DNA from: Magnetococcales bacterium WMHbin3
Lineage (GTDB): Bacteria; Pseudomonadota; Magnetococcia; Magnetococcales; Magnetaquicoccaceae
Assembly: GCA_002753185.1 (NCBI GenBank)
Contig: PDZX01000007.1
Span: 34,466-98,465, forward strand
Reading direction: 5' to 3'
Length of the DNA stretch: 64,000 bases
The position numbers and the translations under genes were made by a program. The notes below the pieces were generated by a model. It was given only the letters and a program-made list of their open reading frames with translations. It did not search any database and had not been told where the DNA came from. The stretch's first letter is position 1. Each line of letters begins with the position of its first letter. Positions 1-9,229 of this stretch are shown piece after piece.

Positions 1-134
1 TGGAAGGGGTCAATGTCTACGATTTGCTGGTGCATGAAAAGCTGATCCTGACCGAGGCCGCGCTGGTTAAACTGGAAGCCCGTCTGAATCCGGTCAAGGA
101 TGCAACGGAGATTGGGGAAGGAAAAGCGGCATGA
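1..134 (+). CDS. rplD: 50S ribosomal protein L4, C-terminal end (partial)
   Basis: The window opens inside a gene. The frame starting at base 3 gives 43 codons and stops at TGA 132-134. The residues EGVNVYDLLVHEKLILTE are typical of the C-terminal end of L4, an early-assembling 23S rRNA-binding protein that lines the exit tunnel. Its stop overlaps the rplW start in an ATGA arrangement, as in the S10 operon order rplD-rplW-rplB. The N-terminal part lies outside the window. Confidence 0.93.
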   Translation, partial: EGVNVYDLLVHEKLILTEAALVKLEARLNPVKDATEIGEGKAA

Positions 135-430
135 GCGACGCCTATACATTGTTTCAGGTCCTGGACATCCCCAGGGTGACCGAAAAGGCGACCATGTGTC
201 AGGGCGACGCCAACCAGATGATTTTCCGCGTGGCGACATGGGCCAACAAGCCGCAGATCAAGGCCGCCGTGGAAAAGCTGTTCAATGTCCAGGTGCTTGC
301 GGTGCAGACCATGAATGTGATGGGTAAGAGCAAGCGTGTGGGCCGCTTCCAGGGTCAGAGAAATTCCTGGAAGAAGGCGATCGTCCGCTTGGCGGAAGGT
401 CAAACCATCGATTTTTACGCCAAGTCCTGA
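131..430 (+). CDS. rplW: 50S ribosomal protein L23
   Basis: A 99-residue protein of normal L23 length. L23 binds 23S rRNA at the exit tunnel and docks signal recognition particle and trigger factor. The sequence has the typical L23 elements VTEKAT near the N-terminus, the VEKLFNVQVLAVQTMNV strand and the basic KRVGRFQGQRNSWKKAIV segment. The ATG overlaps the rplD stop, and a GGGGAAGGA ribosome-binding site lies about 8 bases upstream, so the start is secure. It is the second gene of the S10-operon fragment seen here. Confidence 0.97.
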   Translation: MSDAYTLFQVLDIPRVTEKATMCQGDANQMIFRVATWANKPQIKAAVEKLFNVQVLAVQTMNVMGKSKRVGRFQGQRNSWKKAIVRLAEGQTIDFYAKS

Positions 431-451
431 CGATGAAGTGAGAGTCGAACC

Positions 452-1291
452 ATGGCACTGAAACATTATAATCCAACGTCAAACGGCAAGCGCACCCAGA
501 TCAGCGTGGATCGCTCCGGACTGTATCGCGGCGATCCGGAAGGGAGTCTGACCGAGGGACTGCGTTCCAGGGGCGGGCGCAACAACTACGGCAGAATGAC
601 GGTTCGTCACCAGGGTGGCGGTCACAAGCAGCTTTATCGCATGGTGGATTTCAAGCGCGACAAGGCAGGCGTGCCGGCCAAGGTGGAGCGGATCGAATAC
701 GATCCCAACCGTACCGCTTTCATTGCCCTGCTGCACTATGCAGACGGAGAGAAGCGTTACATCCTGGCTCCGCAACGCTTGGCTCCAGGTGATCAGGTGA
801 TCTCCGGTCCTGCCGTGGATGTCAAACCGGGTAATGCCATGCCGTTGCGGGTCATTCCCCTCGGTTCGGTGGTGCATAACGTGGAACTGAAACCGGCCAA
901 GGGTGGGCAGATTGCCCGTTCCGCAGGCAATTATGTTCAGTTGATGGGCAAGGAAGGCAAGTACGCGCAGTTGAAGCTTCCGTCCGGCGAGATGCGCATG
1001 GTGCTGTTGGATTGCATGGCCACGATTGGTCAGGTCTCCAACGCTGACCATGGCAACACCAAGCTGGGCAAGGCAGGACGCGCTCGGTGGATGGGCATTC
1101 GTCCGTCGGTGCGTGGCGTGGCCATGAATCCGGTGGATCATCCGCATGGCGGTGGTGAAGGGCGTACCTCTGGCGGTCGTCATCCGGTGACTCCGTGGGG
1201 CGTCCCGACCAAGGGCAAGAAGACCAGGACGCGCGCGAAGGCTTCGGATCGTCTGATCATGCGGCGTCGCGTAACCAATGACCGGAAGTGA
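452..1291 (+). CDS. rplB: 50S ribosomal protein L2
   Basis: A 279-residue protein matching L2, which is needed for subunit association and sits near the peptidyl transferase centre. The N-terminal region contains [18 protein letters not shown], and the C-terminal third carries the highly conserved [17 protein letters not shown] segment with the conserved functional histidine, followed by VTPWG. Length and both rRNA-binding halves are complete. It lies 21 bases after rplW in standard S10-operon order. Confidence 0.98.
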   Translation: MALKHYNPTSNGKRTQISVDRSGLYRGDPEGSLTEGLRSRGGRNNYGRMTVRHQGGGHKQLYRMVDFKRDKAGVPAKVERIEYDPNRTAFIALLHYADGEKRYILAPQRLAPGDQVISGPAVDVKPGNAMPLRVIPLGSVVHNVELKPAKGGQIARSAGNYVQLMGKEGKYAQLKLPSGEMRMVLLDCMATIGQVSNADHGNTKLGKAGRARWMGIRPSVRGVAMNPVDHPHGGGEGRTSGGRHPVTPWGVPTKGKKTRTRAKASDRLIMRRRVTNDRK

Positions 1292-1324
1292 CGTGACAAG
1301 AAGGCGGGAATTCAAGAGGCAGGC

Positions 1325-1603
1325 ATGGCACGATCCATAAGAAAAGGTCCCTTTTTTGACGACTATCTCCTCAACAAGGTGGAGAAATTGCGCGAAATCG
1401 GACGCAAGGAACTGATCAAGACCTGGTCGAGAAGATCGACCATCATACCCGAATTTGTCGGTTACACCTTTGGCGTGCATAACGGGCGCAAGTTCATTCC
1501 GGTCCTGGTGACGGAAAACATGGTGGGCCACAAGCTTGGAGAGTTCTCCGCCACGCGTACCTTCCATGGTCATGGCGGGGACAAGAAGGCTGGCCGGAAA
1601 TAA
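1325..1603 (+). CDS. rpsS: 30S ribosomal protein S19
   Basis: A 92-residue protein starting [16 protein letters not shown], the S19 hallmark. It also has [22 protein letters not shown] and ends with the conserved [19 protein letters not shown]19 forms a complex with S13 in the head of the 30S subunit and contacts the A-site tRNA. It lies between rplB and rplV in the canonical order, 33 bases downstream of rplB. Confidence 0.98.
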   Translation: MARSIRKGPFFDDYLLNKVEKLREIGRKELIKTWSRRSTIIPEFVGYTFGVHNGRKFIPVLVTENMVGHKLGEFSATRTFHGHGGDKKAGRK

Positions 1604-1618
1604 AGAGAGGTCGGGAAG

Positions 1619-1957
1619 ATGTCAGAAGCTGTCGCCAGATTAAGGAACCTCCCGGTCTCGCCTACCAAGGTGCGACTTGTGGTGGATCAGATTCGGGGTA
1701 ACCGGGTGGAGAATGCCCTGCACACCTTGGAGTTTTCCAAGAAGCGGGTCGCGCATTCGGTGCGAGAACTCCTCAAATCCGCCGTTGCCAATGCGGAAAA
1801 CAATTTCGGTATGGATGTTGATACCCTGGTTGTTTCGCAAGCATGTGTGGACAAGGGGACGGTCATGAAGCGGTTTCGGCCACGGGCCAGGGGACGGGCA
1901 AGCCGGATCCTGAAGCGCTCTTGCCATGTCACCATTACGGTGCGGGCCGCGGAATAG
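1619..1957 (+). CDS. rplV: 50S ribosomal protein L22
   Basis: A 112-residue protein of normal L22 length. L22 extends a beta hairpin into the nascent peptide tunnel. Visible family features are LPVSPTKVRLVVDQIRG near the N-terminus, a central SAVANAENNFGMD helix, and the tunnel hairpin FRPRARGRASRILKRSCHVTI near the C-terminus. A GAGAGGTCGGGAAG purine stretch precedes the ATG. It lies 15 bases after rpsS. Confidence 0.97.
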   Translation: MSEAVARLRNLPVSPTKVRLVVDQIRGNRVENALHTLEFSKKRVAHSVRELLKSAVANAENNFGMDVDTLVVSQACVDKGTVMKRFRPRARGRASRILKRSCHVTITVRAAE

Positions 1958-1988
1958 GTATTTCTAGATCTTGCTGGAGAGCGACTCG

Positions 1989-2636
1989 ATGGGTCAAAAG
2001 GTACATCCGATTGGTTTTCGTCTTGGCATCACCAAGACGTGGGATACGCGCTGGTACGCCAACAAAAAGGACTACGCCGGTCTTTTGCTTGAGGATATCA
2101 AGCTGCGCCTCTGGATCAAGAAGCGCCTGGAACATGCCAGCGTCTCCAAGATCATCATCGAGCGGCCGGCGAAGAAGGCCAGGATCAATATCCATTCCGC
2201 CCGACCGGGGATTATCATCGGTAAGAAGGGCGCGGATATCGAGAAACTGAAGAGCGATATCGCCAAGGTGGCCAACACCGAAGTGGCGATCAATATCGTC
2301 GAGGTTCGCAAGCCGGAGGCCGAGGCGCAGTTGATCGCCGAGAACGTGGCGCAGCAACTGGTTCGACGGGTGGCATTCCGGCGCGCCATGAAGCGCGCTG
2401 TGACCTCCGCCATGCGACTCGGTGCGCTGGGGATCCGCATCAATTGTGCGGGTCGTCTGGGTGGGGGCGAAATCGCCCGCACCGAATGGTATCGTGAGGG
2501 CCGGGTGCCCTTGCACACCTTGCGTGCGGATATCGAATTCGGTTACGCGGATGCCCACACCACCTACGGCGTGATTGGCGTCAAGGTATGGGTGTTCAAG
2601 GGCGAGATCATCGACAGGGAAATCAGGAGGCCGTAA
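1989..2636 (+). CDS. rpsC: 30S ribosomal protein S3
   Basis: S3 lies at the mRNA entry channel of the 30S subunit and has helicase-like activity. The start is placed at ATG 1989, giving [13 protein letters not shown], the invariant S3 N-terminus. An in-frame codon 18 bases upstream would only add six non-conserved residues and lies before the GGAGAG ribosome-binding site. The 215-residue product has the KH-domain motif [16 protein letters not shown] and the C-terminal [20 protein letters not shown] block. It sits between rplV and rplP as usual. Confidence 0.97.
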   Translation: MGQKVHPIGFRLGITKTWDTRWYANKKDYAGLLLEDIKLRLWIKKRLEHASVSKIIIERPAKKARINIHSARPGIIIGKKGADIEKLKSDIAKVANTEVAINIVEVRKPEAEAQLIAENVAQQLVRRVAFRRAMKRAVTSAMRLGALGIRINCAGRLGGGEIARTEWYREGRVPLHTLRADIEFGYADAHTTYGVIGVKVWVFKGEIIDREIRRP

Positions 2637-2648
2637 GGATCCTTCGTC

Positions 2649-3068
2649 ATGCTGCTGCAACCCAAAAAGACCAAGTTCCGCAAGGCCCACAAGGGGCGTA
2701 TCCACGGCATTGCCACCAGCTGCTCGGAATTGAATTACGGGCAGTACGGGCTTAAGGCCCTGGAGGCGGGTCGTCTGACGGCTCGGCAGATTGAGTCGGC
2801 CAGACGTGCCATGACCCGTCACATCAAGCGTGGTGGCCGAATCTGGATTCGGCTGTTCCCGGATGTCCCGGTATCCTGCAAACCCGCCGAGGTCCGGCAG
2901 GGCAAGGGTAAGGGGAATCCGGAGTTCTGGATGGGCCGGGTGAAGCCTGGCCGAATACTGTATGAGATGGAAGGTGTCAGTGAGGAGATTGCCCGCGAGG
3001 CCATGGCCTTGGCAGGCGCCAAACTGCCCATTTCCACCAAGTTTGTGCATAACTGGAGAAAGGCGTGA
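2649..3068 (+). CDS. rplP: 50S ribosomal protein L16
   Basis: A 139-residue L16, the protein that positions the elbow of A-site tRNA and completes 50S assembly. It starts [17 protein letters not shown], has the conserved basic core [20 protein letters not shown] and ends in the [10 protein letters not shown] segment. Its TGA stop overlaps the ATG of rpmC by one base (TGATG), so the two genes are probably translationally coupled. Confidence 0.97.
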   Translation: MLLQPKKTKFRKAHKGRIHGIATSCSELNYGQYGLKALEAGRLTARQIESARRAMTRHIKRGGRIWIRLFPDVPVSCKPAEVRQGKGKGNPEFWMGRVKPGRILYEMEGVSEEIAREAMALAGAKLPISTKFVHNWRKA

Positions 3069-3283
3069 TGAAGGCCGCGGAAATCAGGGAGCTGACCGAA
3101 GACAAGGTCTCGGAGAAGTTGAAGTCGCTCTATCACGAAGCCATGAACCTGCGCTTTCAGAACGCGACCAATCAGTTGGAGAATGTGTCGCGGATCCGGC
3201 TGGTGCGCAAGGAGATTGCACGGATTAAGACCATCGCCGCCGAGCGGTCTTCGTCCAAGAGATTGGCGGATAAGGAGAGATAG
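3068..3283 (+). CDS. rpmC: 50S ribosomal protein L29
   Basis: A 71-residue protein matching L29, which forms part of the exit-tunnel rim with L23. The N-terminal helix [20 protein letters not shown] and the following [13 protein letters not shown] are typical. I place the start at ATG 3068, overlapping the rplP stop. A GTG one codon earlier is possible but would be an unusual choice. rpsQ follows two bases later. Confidence 0.95.
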   Translation: MKAAEIRELTEDKVSEKLKSLYHEAMNLRFQNATNQLENVSRIRLVRKEIARIKTIAAERSSSKRLADKER

Positions 3284-3285
3284 TC

Positions 3286-3525
3286 ATGCCGCAACGCATT
3301 TTGCAAGGCGTCGTGGTGAGCGACAAAATGGACAAAACCGTGGTGGTCAAGGTGGAGCGTAACGTGCAGCATCCACTTTATGGTAAGATCATGCGGCGTT
3401 CCAAGAAATACAAGGCACATGACCCGGACAACCGGCTGAAGGAAGGCGACATTGCGCGAATTCGCGAGTGCCCGCCAGTCAGCAAGGATAAATGTTGGGT
3501 GGTGATATCGGAGGAATCCTCATGA
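3286..3525 (+). CDS. rpsQ: 30S ribosomal protein S17
   Basis: A 79-residue OB-fold protein matching S17, a primary 16S rRNA binder. Diagnostic segments are [38 protein letters not shown] and the C-terminal VGD-like [24 protein letters not shown] ribosome-binding site lies just upstream, inside the end of rpmC. The stop overlaps the rplN ATG in an ATGA arrangement. Confidence 0.97.
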   Translation: MPQRILQGVVVSDKMDKTVVVKVERNVQHPLYGKIMRRSKKYKAHDPDNRLKEGDIARIRECPPVSKDKCWVVISEESS

Positions 3526-3890
3526 TTCAGGTTCAATCGATTCTTGAGGTTGCGGACAATTCCGGGGCCAAGAAGGTGCAATGCATCAAGGTCCTGGGAG
3601 GCTCCAAACGCCGGTACGCACGTGTGGGCGATGTCATCGCGGTGGCCATCAAGTCGGCGATTCCGCGTGGCAAGGTGAAAAAGGGCGATGTGGCCCGCGC
3701 CGTGGTGGTGCGCACCCGTAAACAGGTGACCCGTGACGACGGCAGCTACATCCGCTTCGACCGCAATGCGGCAGTGCTGATCAACAAGGCAGGCGATCCG
3801 GTGGGTACCCGTATTTTCGGACCCGTGACCAGGGAGCTGCGTGTCAGGAACTATATGAAGATCATTTCCCTCGCGCCGGAAGTGCTCTGA
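3522..3890 (+). CDS. rplN: 50S ribosomal protein L14
   Basis: The start is placed at ATG 3522, giving [19 protein letters not shown] and the standard L14 length of 122 residues. An upstream in-frame start would add ten non-conserved residues inside rpsQ. The GGAGG sequence inside the last rpsQ codons is well placed for this ATG. L14 makes an intersubunit bridge and binds the ribosome silencing factor RsfS. Conserved blocks include [18 protein letters not shown] and [13 protein letters not shown]. Confidence 0.97.
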   Translation: MIQVQSILEVADNSGAKKVQCIKVLGGSKRRYARVGDVIAVAIKSAIPRGKVKKGDVARAVVVRTRKQVTRDDGSYIRFDRNAAVLINKAGDPVGTRIFGPVTRELRVRNYMKIISLAPEVL

Positions 3891-3927
3891 GCGCGGGACG
3901 TGGCATAACGTAGACAGGTGATGTATC

Positions 3928-4257
3928 ATGAATATGCCGTGCAAAACTTCCCTGAAGAAGGGTGACCAGGTGGTCGTGATTGCCGGGAAGGATAAAGGCA
4001 AACGGGGGCGCATCCTCCAGATCGTCACCGACAAGCAGAGCGCGCTGGTGGAACGGATCAATATGATCAAGCGTCACACCAAGGCCTCGCGTGACAAGGA
4101 AGCCGGCATCGTGGAACGCGAGTCGCCGGTCCACCTGTCCAACCTGATGTATTTTGATGTGGTTTCCGGCAAGGGAAGCCGTGTCGGCAAGAAGATACTG
4201 GCGGACGGCCGCAAGGTGCGTGTCGCCTTGGCGTCCGGTGAGACGATTGACAGATGA
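3928..4257 (+). CDS. rplX: 50S ribosomal protein L24
   Basis: A 109-residue KOW-domain protein matching L24, an initiator of 50S assembly. The KOW signature [20 protein letters not shown] is at the N-terminus, followed by [12 protein letters not shown] and the [10 protein letters not shown] segment. It follows rplN after 37 bases, and its end is four bases into the leader of rplE. Confidence 0.97.
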   Translation: MNMPCKTSLKKGDQVVVIAGKDKGKRGRILQIVTDKQSALVERINMIKRHTKASRDKEAGIVERESPVHLSNLMYFDVVSGKGSRVGKKILADGRKVRVALASGETIDR

Positions 4258-4289
4258 GGACTGGTCATAAAGACCAACGAGAATGCAAA

Positions 4290-4829
4290 ATGGCCAGATT
4301 GAAAGAGCTTTATGACAAGGAAATTGGCCCCGGCCTGATGAAGGAGTTCGGGTATGCCAATGTCATGCAGATTCCGAAGATCGAAAAGATCGTCATCAAT
4401 ATGGGTGTTGGCAAGGCAGCCGCCGACAAGAATCTGCTCACCGGTGCCGTGACTGACATGACGGCCATCTCCGGACAGAAACCGGTGATCACCAAGGCGA
4501 AACGTTCTGTCGCCGGGTTCAAGATCCGTCAGGGTCAACCCATCGGCTGCTGCGTGACCCTGCGTCGGATACGGATGTACGAGTTTCTGGATCGTCTCAT
4601 TCATGTAGCCCTGCCGCGCGTGCGTGACTTTCAGGGCGTGAAGGGGAACTCCTTCGATGGCCGGGGCAACTATACCCTGGGGATCAAGGAGCAGATCATC
4701 TTTCCGGAAATCGATTACGATAAGGTGGATGGCATGCGCGGTATGGATATCGTGATCGTGACCACGGCCAAAACGGACAAAGAAGCGAAGGCGCTCCTGA
4801 GGGCCTTCAAAATGCCCTTCAAGAACTGA
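4290..4829 (+). CDS. rplE: 50S ribosomal protein L5
   Basis: The start is set at ATG 4290 ([20 protein letters not shown]), giving 179 residues, the usual L5 length. An upstream in-frame codon overlapping rplX would add twelve unconserved residues. L5 binds 5S rRNA and contacts the P-site tRNA elbow. Conserved blocks include [40 protein letters not shown] and the C-terminal [20 protein letters not shown]. Confidence 0.97.
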   Translation: MARLKELYDKEIGPGLMKEFGYANVMQIPKIEKIVINMGVGKAAADKNLLTGAVTDMTAISGQKPVITKAKRSVAGFKIRQGQPIGCCVTLRRIRMYEFLDRLIHVALPRVRDFQGVKGNSFDGRGNYTLGIKEQIIFPEIDYDKVDGMRGMDIVIVTTAKTDKEAKALLRAFKMPFKN

Positions 4830-4852
4830 TTCACGAGGATGCAGCAAAAGTC

Positions 4853-5470
4853 ATGGCCAAAAAATCCTTGATAGCCAAGTGCAAGCGTAAACCGAAATTC
4901 AGTGTGCGCAAGTACAATCGATGCGCCCGCTGTTCCCGGCCCAGGGGATATCTGCGCAAGTTCACCCTCTGCCGGATCTGTGTGCGGCAGTTGGCCTTGC
5001 GCGGCGAGATTCCCGGTATTGTGAAGGCCTCGAAGAAAGCAAAATCGATCAACCGGAATTGGAGCCAGTTTTCCATGGGAATGAGTGACCCGATTAGTGA
5101 CATGTTGACCCGCATCCGCAACGCACAGATGGTGCGTAAGGATCAAGTGGACATTCCGCACTCCAGGATCAAGATGGTGATCGCCACGATACTCAAGGAT
5201 GAGGGGTACGTGGACAAGACCGAGGTGGTGCAGGTGGGCAATTGGCCTGTCATTCGACTCGATCTGAAGTACCGTCACGGGCGGCCGGTGATCGAAGAGG
5301 TGACGCGGCGTTCGCGTCCTGGGCGGCGCGTTTATGTGGCCAAGGATGAGATCCCGAATGTCTATCAAGGCTTGGGTATCTCGATCCTGTCCACGAGCAA
5401 GGGAGTGGTTTCCAATCGTCAGGCGCGCAAGTTGGGCGTGGGTGGCGAACTCCTGTGTACGGTATTCTAA
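4853..5470 (+). CDS. rpsN-rpsH: Fused ribosomal proteins S14 (zinc type) and S8
   Basis: One uninterrupted 205-codon frame encodes two ribosomal proteins that are normally separate. Residues 1-60 are a short zinc-ribbon S14 (type Z) with CxxC pairs at C24/C27 and C40/C43, ending [10 protein letters not shown] where S14 normally stops after one more Trp. A 14-residue basic linker ([14 protein letters not shown]) follows. Residues 75-205 are a complete S8 ([16 protein letters not shown] to [11 protein letters not shown]). S8 may also be made separately: GGAG at 5061-5064 lies 10 bases before ATG 5075. Both proteins occupy the 30S subunit but not adjacent sites. The flanking rplE and rplF genes are normal. 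A lost stop codon is more likely than a frameshift, because the linker is in frame throughout. Confidence 0.85.
   Translation: MAKKSLIAKCKRKPKFSVRKYNRCARCSRPRGYLRKFTLCRICVRQLALRGEIPGIVKASKKAKSINRNWSQFSMGMSDPISDMLTRIRNAQMVRKDQVDIPHSRIKMVIATILKDEGYVDKTEVVQVGNWPVIRLDLKYRHGRPVIEEVTRRSRPGRRVYVAKDEIPNVYQGLGISILSTSKGVVSNRQARKLGVGGELLCTVF
5061..5083 (+). promoter_or_regulatory. Possible internal ribosome-binding site and start for S8
   Basis: Within the fused S14-S8 frame, GGAG at 5061-5064 is followed after 10 bases by ATG 5075 (Met-Gly-Met-Ser-Asp-Pro) and by a second ATG at 5081. Either would give a normal-length free S8. The site could let the cell make S8 on its own from the same frame. This is inferred from spacing only. 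Confidence 0.45.
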
Positions 5471-5488
5471 CGTTCGAGGATTGGTCTC

Positions 5489-6031
5489 GTGTCCAGAATA
5501 GGCAAGCAACCGGTATCCATTCCCAAGGGAGTGGAGGTGACCATCGACAATCAGACCATCGTGGTGAAGGGCAAGCTGGGTAGCCTTACCCGTGTGATTC
5601 CCGATCCGATCCAGGTGGTGCGTGACGGGGATCACCTCATGGTTTCGCCGCGCGAGCAGGGCAAGGGCGGCAAAGAGCACTGGGCCTTGTGGGGTCTGAC
5701 GCGCGCCCTGTTGAGCAATATGGTCAAGGGGGTCTCCGATGGCTTCTCCAAGACCATGGAAGTGATCGGGGTCGGATATCGCGCGGCGGTGGAAGGGCGG
5801 GTCCTCAAATTGAACCTCGGCTTCTCCCATCCGGTGGATTTTCAGCTTCCGGACGGGATCGACGCGGTGGTGGAGAAGAATACCCTGATCATGATCAAGG
5901 GGATCGACTTGGAGCGTATTGGTCAGACCTGCGCGGAGATCCGTGCGTACCGCCTGCCAGAGCCATACAAGGGCAAGGGGGTGCTGTACGCGGGAGAGAA
6001 GGTCAAGCGCAAGGTGGGCAAGAAGAAGTAG
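5489..6031 (+). CDS. rplF: 50S ribosomal protein L6
   Basis: A 180-residue L6 beginning at a GTG codon ([17 protein letters not shown]), which is the only start that gives the conserved N-terminus. L6 sits near the factor-binding site. The protein has both L6 repeats, the [22 protein letters not shown] central block and the C-terminal signature [20 protein letters not shown]. It follows the S14-S8 gene by 18 bases. Confidence 0.97.
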   Translation: MSRIGKQPVSIPKGVEVTIDNQTIVVKGKLGSLTRVIPDPIQVVRDGDHLMVSPREQGKGGKEHWALWGLTRALLSNMVKGVSDGFSKTMEVIGVGYRAAVEGRVLKLNLGFSHPVDFQLPDGIDAVVEKNTLIMIKGIDLERIGQTCAEIRAYRLPEPYKGKGVLYAGEKVKRKVGKKK

Positions 6032-6080
6032 TTCTCCAGGAACGGTAACGCAAGATAGAGCAAGGAATGAGGAAGGTCTG

Positions 6081-6446
6081 ATGTCTCAGGATCGGCACGA
6101 AGCAAGAAAAACGCGCGCATCGCGTATCCGGTACCGGCTTCGCCAGGCAACCGAAAAGCGGCTGCGGCTGACCGTGTTCCGTAGCGCGAAACACATTTAT
6201 GCGCAGATCATCGATGACGCGCAGGGACAGACGCTGGTCTCCGCATCGACCCTGGACAAGGATGTGCGCGAGACGATCAAGTACGGCGGCAACAAGGAGG
6301 CTGCTGCGGAAGTGGGCAAGCGGCTGGCCGAAAAGGCCAAGGCCGTCAATCTCGGCAAGGTGGTGTTCGATCGTAGCGGTTATCTTTACCATGGCAGGGT
6401 GAAGGAACTGGCCGATGCCGCGCGCGAGGGTGGGTTGGATTTTTGA
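6081..6446 (+). CDS. rplR: 50S ribosomal protein L18
   Basis: A 121-residue protein matching L18, which binds 5S rRNA with L5 and L25. The start ATG 6081 is preceded by GAGGAAGG at good spacing. The frame is open further upstream, but that extension overlaps rplF and is not L18-like. Conserved features are [37 protein letters not shown] and the C-terminal [24 protein letters not shown]. Confidence 0.97.
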   Translation: MSQDRHEARKTRASRIRYRLRQATEKRLRLTVFRSAKHIYAQIIDDAQGQTLVSASTLDKDVRETIKYGGNKEAAAEVGKRLAEKAKAVNLGKVVFDRSGYLYHGRVKELADAAREGGLDF

Positions 6447-6490
6447 TGTGGCCCCACTGATTGGGCTTCGATTCATGAGCAGGAGCGGCG

Positions 6491-7051
6491 ATGGCAAAGC
6501 GACGCAGCAATAACAGTAACAACCCGAACACCAATCCTCCCGAAGAGAAGGTGGGCGGCTGGCAAACCGATGACCTCATCGAAAAACTGGTGACCATCAA
6601 ACGAACCGCCAAGGTCGTGAAGGGTGGTAGCCGGTTCAATTTTTCGGCGATTGTCGTGGTGGGTGATGGCAAGGGTCGCGTGGGCTACGGACTCGGCAAG
6701 GCCAAGGAGGTCCCGGAGAGCATCCGCAAGGCCACCGAAAAGGCGCGCCGAAGCATGATGGATATTGCCATCAAGGATGGCAGAACCATCTTCCATGCCA
6801 TGATCGGCAAGTACGGCGCGGGAGGTGTTGTGTTGCGCCCGGCGGCGGAAGGGACCGGGATCATTGCCGGAGGCTCGATGCGCCCCATCTTCGAGGCGCT
6901 GGGGATCCGGGACGTGCTGGCGAAGTCCACCGGCACCTCCAATCCGCATAATCTGATCAAGGCCACCTTCGATGCCTTGCAGTCGATTCGCTCTCCGCGC
7001 AACGTGGCGGAAAAGCGTGATCTCCCCATGGCGCGTTTCGGACTGGCGTGA
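6491..7051 (+). CDS. rpsE: 30S ribosomal protein S5
   Basis: A 186-residue S5, involved in translational accuracy and mRNA unwinding at the entry site. After an Asn-rich N-terminal extension, the S5 N-terminal fold shows [20 protein letters not shown] and [20 protein letters not shown]. The C-terminal fold has [26 protein letters not shown] and the [13 protein letters not shown] end. It sits between rplR and rpmD, the normal spc-operon order. Confidence 0.97.
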   Translation: MAKRRSNNSNNPNTNPPEEKVGGWQTDDLIEKLVTIKRTAKVVKGGSRFNFSAIVVVGDGKGRVGYGLGKAKEVPESIRKATEKARRSMMDIAIKDGRTIFHAMIGKYGAGGVVLRPAAEGTGIIAGGSMRPIFEALGIRDVLAKSTGTSNPHNLIKATFDALQSIRSPRNVAEKRDLPMARFGLA

Positions 7052-7061
7052 GGCAAGCAAG

Positions 7062-7241
7062 ATGGCGAATACCATAAAAGTGGAACAGGTACGTTCCCTG
7101 ATCGGTCGCCCCGCGAAACACAGGCTGATCGTCCGGGGACTGGGATTGAAACGGATTCGTCACGTGCGCGAGTTGCAGGATACCGAAACCGTGCGTGGCA
7201 TGATCGCGAAGGTTCCGCATCTGGTACGCGTGGTGGAGTAG
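7062..7241 (+). CDS. rpmD: 50S ribosomal protein L30
   Basis: A 59-residue protein of normal L30 length. The start ATG 7062 gives [15 protein letters not shown] and lies 10 bases after rpsE. The conserved L30 core is [20 protein letters not shown] followed by [17 protein letters not shown]. An upstream in-frame extension would run inside rpsE and is rejected. L30 is a small 50S protein between rpsE and rplO in the spc operon. Confidence 0.96.
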   Translation: MANTIKVEQVRSLIGRPAKHRLIVRGLGLKRIRHVRELQDTETVRGMIAKVPHLVRVVE

Positions 7242-7251
7242 GAGAGCATCC

Positions 7252-7710
7252 ATGAAACTGAATGAACTGCCCAGAAATCCCGCCGGACGGCGTGGTGGAA
7301 AGCGGGTTGGACGCGGGATCGGCTCAGGACTGGGCAAAACCAGCGGTCGGGGCCAGAAGGGCCAGAAGGCACGCTCCGGTGGTTACCACAAGGTCGGCTT
7401 TGAGGGCGGTCAGATGCCGCTGCAAAGACGGCTGCCCAAGCGTGGTTTCCACAGCATGTTCCACAAAGATTTTGCGCTGGTCAACCTGGTAGCGCTGGAT
7501 CGTTTCGAGGCTGGCGCCGTGGTTGGCATCGCAGAGTTGCGTGCCGCCGGGCTGATCGGACGGGAACGGGATGGTGTCAAGCTCCTGGGTGACGGCGAGA
7601 TCGGCAAGGCACTTGAGATCCATGTGGATCGCGCCTCCCAATCTGCCATCGCCAAGGTTCGCGCGGCAGGTGGTGAGGTGGTGTTGTCGTCGCAACAGGC
7701 GGAAGTCTGA
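7252..7710 (+). CDS. rplO: 50S ribosomal protein L15
   Basis: A 152-residue L15, a late 50S assembly protein. The Gly/Arg-rich N-terminus contains NPAGRRGGKRVGRGIGSGLG and KTSGRGQKGQKARSG, followed by FEGGQMPLQRRLPKRGF, all typical of L15. The C-terminal half has the conserved globular LGDGEIGKALEIHVDRAS-like segment. It lies 10 bases after rpmD and 28 bases before secY, with a GGAG ribosome-binding site. Confidence 0.97.
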   Translation: MKLNELPRNPAGRRGGKRVGRGIGSGLGKTSGRGQKGQKARSGGYHKVGFEGGQMPLQRRLPKRGFHSMFHKDFALVNLVALDRFEAGAVVGIAELRAAGLIGRERDGVKLLGDGEIGKALEIHVDRASQSAIAKVRAAGGEVVLSSQQAEV

Positions 7711-7738
7711 CCTTTGAGAGTGGGAGCGCGAAACGGGC

Positions 7739-9073
7739 ATGGCATCCACCGCTGAACCACAGTCGCCGTTTGCCGGTCTGGCCAACCTTGGCCGGATTCC
7801 GGAACTGCGCAAACGGTTGCTGTATACGATGGGGATGTTGCTCGTCTACCGGATTGGCGCCCATGTGCCGACACCCGGTATCGACCCGACGGCTTTGTCG
7901 ATTTTTTTCGATCAGCAGCAGGGGACGCTCCTGGGGATGTTCAACATGTTTTCCGGTGGTGCGCTGTCTCGTTTGACGGTGTTCGCTCTGGGGATTATGC
8001 CCTATGTCTCCGCCTCGATCATTCTGCAACTTATGACTTCCGTTGTTCCTTCCTTGGAGGCACTCAAGAAGGAAGGGGAGTTGGGCAGAAGAAAAATTAA
8101 CCAGTATACCCGGTACGGTACCGTGTTGCTGGCGATCTTTCAAGGATTCGGACTTGCCTACGGCATGGAATCCATGCAGGCAGGGGGCATGAACGTGGTC
8201 GTGCATGCCGGCTGGTCGTTCCGGGTCATGACGGTGATCACTCTGACTGCCGGCACCGCGTTTATCATGTGGGTGGGCGAACAGATCACCTCGCGGGGAA
8301 TTGGTAACGGCATCTCGATGATCATTTTCGCCGGGATCGTGGCCAACCTGCCCATCGCCCTGGTCAAGACCCTGGAATTGGCCAGGAACGGCGATCTGCA
8401 ACCGCTCTTCGTGCTCTTTTTGTTGGTGATGTCCTTCGCGGTGACCGCCTTCATCATCTTTATGGAACGGGCACAACGACGCATCACAGTGCAGTACGCC
8501 AAGCGGCAAATCAGCGGCAGACGCATGGTCGGTGGTGAAAATACCCACCTGCCCTTGAAACTGAATACATCTGGGGTGATTTCGCCGATTTTTGCCAGCT
8601 CGATCATCCTGTTTCCGGTGACGTTGGCCAATTTCGCGCCCTGGGATTTTATGAAAAGCATCGCGAATGCCTTGTCTCCGGGGCAGTTCTTGTATATGCT
8701 GATCTATTCGGTCGCGATTATCTTCTTCTGCTTTTTCTATACCGCCATCGTCTTCAACCCGCAGGAGACGGCGGACAATCTGCAGAAGTATGGTGGCTTC
8801 GTGCCGGGTATCCGGCCAGGCATCCGCACGGCGGAGTATTTCGACAAGATCCTGACCCGACTGACCCTGGTGGGAGGAATTTACGTCACCGCGGTTTGTC
8901 TCTTGCCAGAGATCCTGATCACAAGCTATAATGTGCCGTTTTATTTCGGTGGAACTTCCATGCTGATCGTCGTGAGCGTCACCATGGATACTGCGGCACA
9001 AATCCAGTCCTTTCTCATCAGCCGCCAATACGAGGGCCTGATGCAAAAGGCGAGAATTCGAGGCCGTCGCTGA
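7739..9073 (+). CDS. secY: Preprotein translocase subunit SecY
   Basis: A 444-residue inner-membrane channel protein with about ten hydrophobic helices, the core of the SecYEG translocon. Diagnostic parts are the plug region LGMFNMFSGGALSRLTVFALG, the TM2 segment IMPYVSASIILQLMTSVVPS, and the cytoplasmic loops ERAQRRITVQYAKRQ and GFVPGIRPGIRTAEY, where SecA and ribosomes dock. It ends in a basic tail. Its place after rplO and before rpmJ is the classic spc arrangement; adk, map and infA do not intervene here. Confidence 0.98.
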   Translation: MASTAEPQSPFAGLANLGRIPELRKRLLYTMGMLLVYRIGAHVPTPGIDPTALSIFFDQQQGTLLGMFNMFSGGALSRLTVFALGIMPYVSASIILQLMTSVVPSLEALKKEGELGRRKINQYTRYGTVLLAIFQGFGLAYGMESMQAGGMNVVVHAGWSFRVMTVITLTAGTAFIMWVGEQITSRGIGNGISMIIFAGIVANLPIALVKTLELARNGDLQPLFVLFLLVMSFAVTAFIIFMERAQRRITVQYAKRQISGRRMVGGENTHLPLKLNTSGVISPIFASSIILFPVTLANFAPWDFMKSIANALSPGQFLYMLIYSVAIIFFCFFYTAIVFNPQETADNLQKYGGFVPGIRPGIRTAEYFDKILTRLTLVGGIYVTAVCLLPEILITSYNVPFYFGGTSMLIVVSVTMDTAAQIQSFLISRQYEGLMQKARIRGRR

Positions 9074-9097
9074 CGGCTGCTTGACGGGAGATGTCTC

Positions 9098-9214
9098 ATG
9101 AAGGTTCGTGCATCGGTGAAAAAACTCTGCAAAGATTGCAGAATGGTCAAACGGAAAGGGTTGACACGGGTGATCTGCCCGGTGCATCCCAAGCATAAGC
9201 AGCGGCAAGGTTGA
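9098..9214 (+). CDS. rpmJ: 50S ribosomal protein L36
   Basis: A 38-residue gene between secY and rpsM. The protein starts [20 protein letters not shown] and carries the L36 zinc-ribbon ligands C11, C14, C27 and H32, so it is the zinc-binding (C+) form. A GGGAG sequence lies ahead of the ATG. L36 is a small 50S assembly protein. The neighbourhood secY-rpmJ-rpsM-rpsK is the usual one. Confidence 0.96.
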   Translation: MKVRASVKKLCKDCRMVKRKGLTRVICPVHPKHKQRQG

Positions 9215-9229
9215 CGAGGAGGTGGGAAG

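Noticed and set aside
5030..5080. Sequencing frameshift as the cause of the S14-S8 fusion
   Set aside because: Both domains and the linker share one frame, and both domain ends are complete. A single indel would shift S8 out of frame, so a lost stop codon fits better. It remains checkable from reads.
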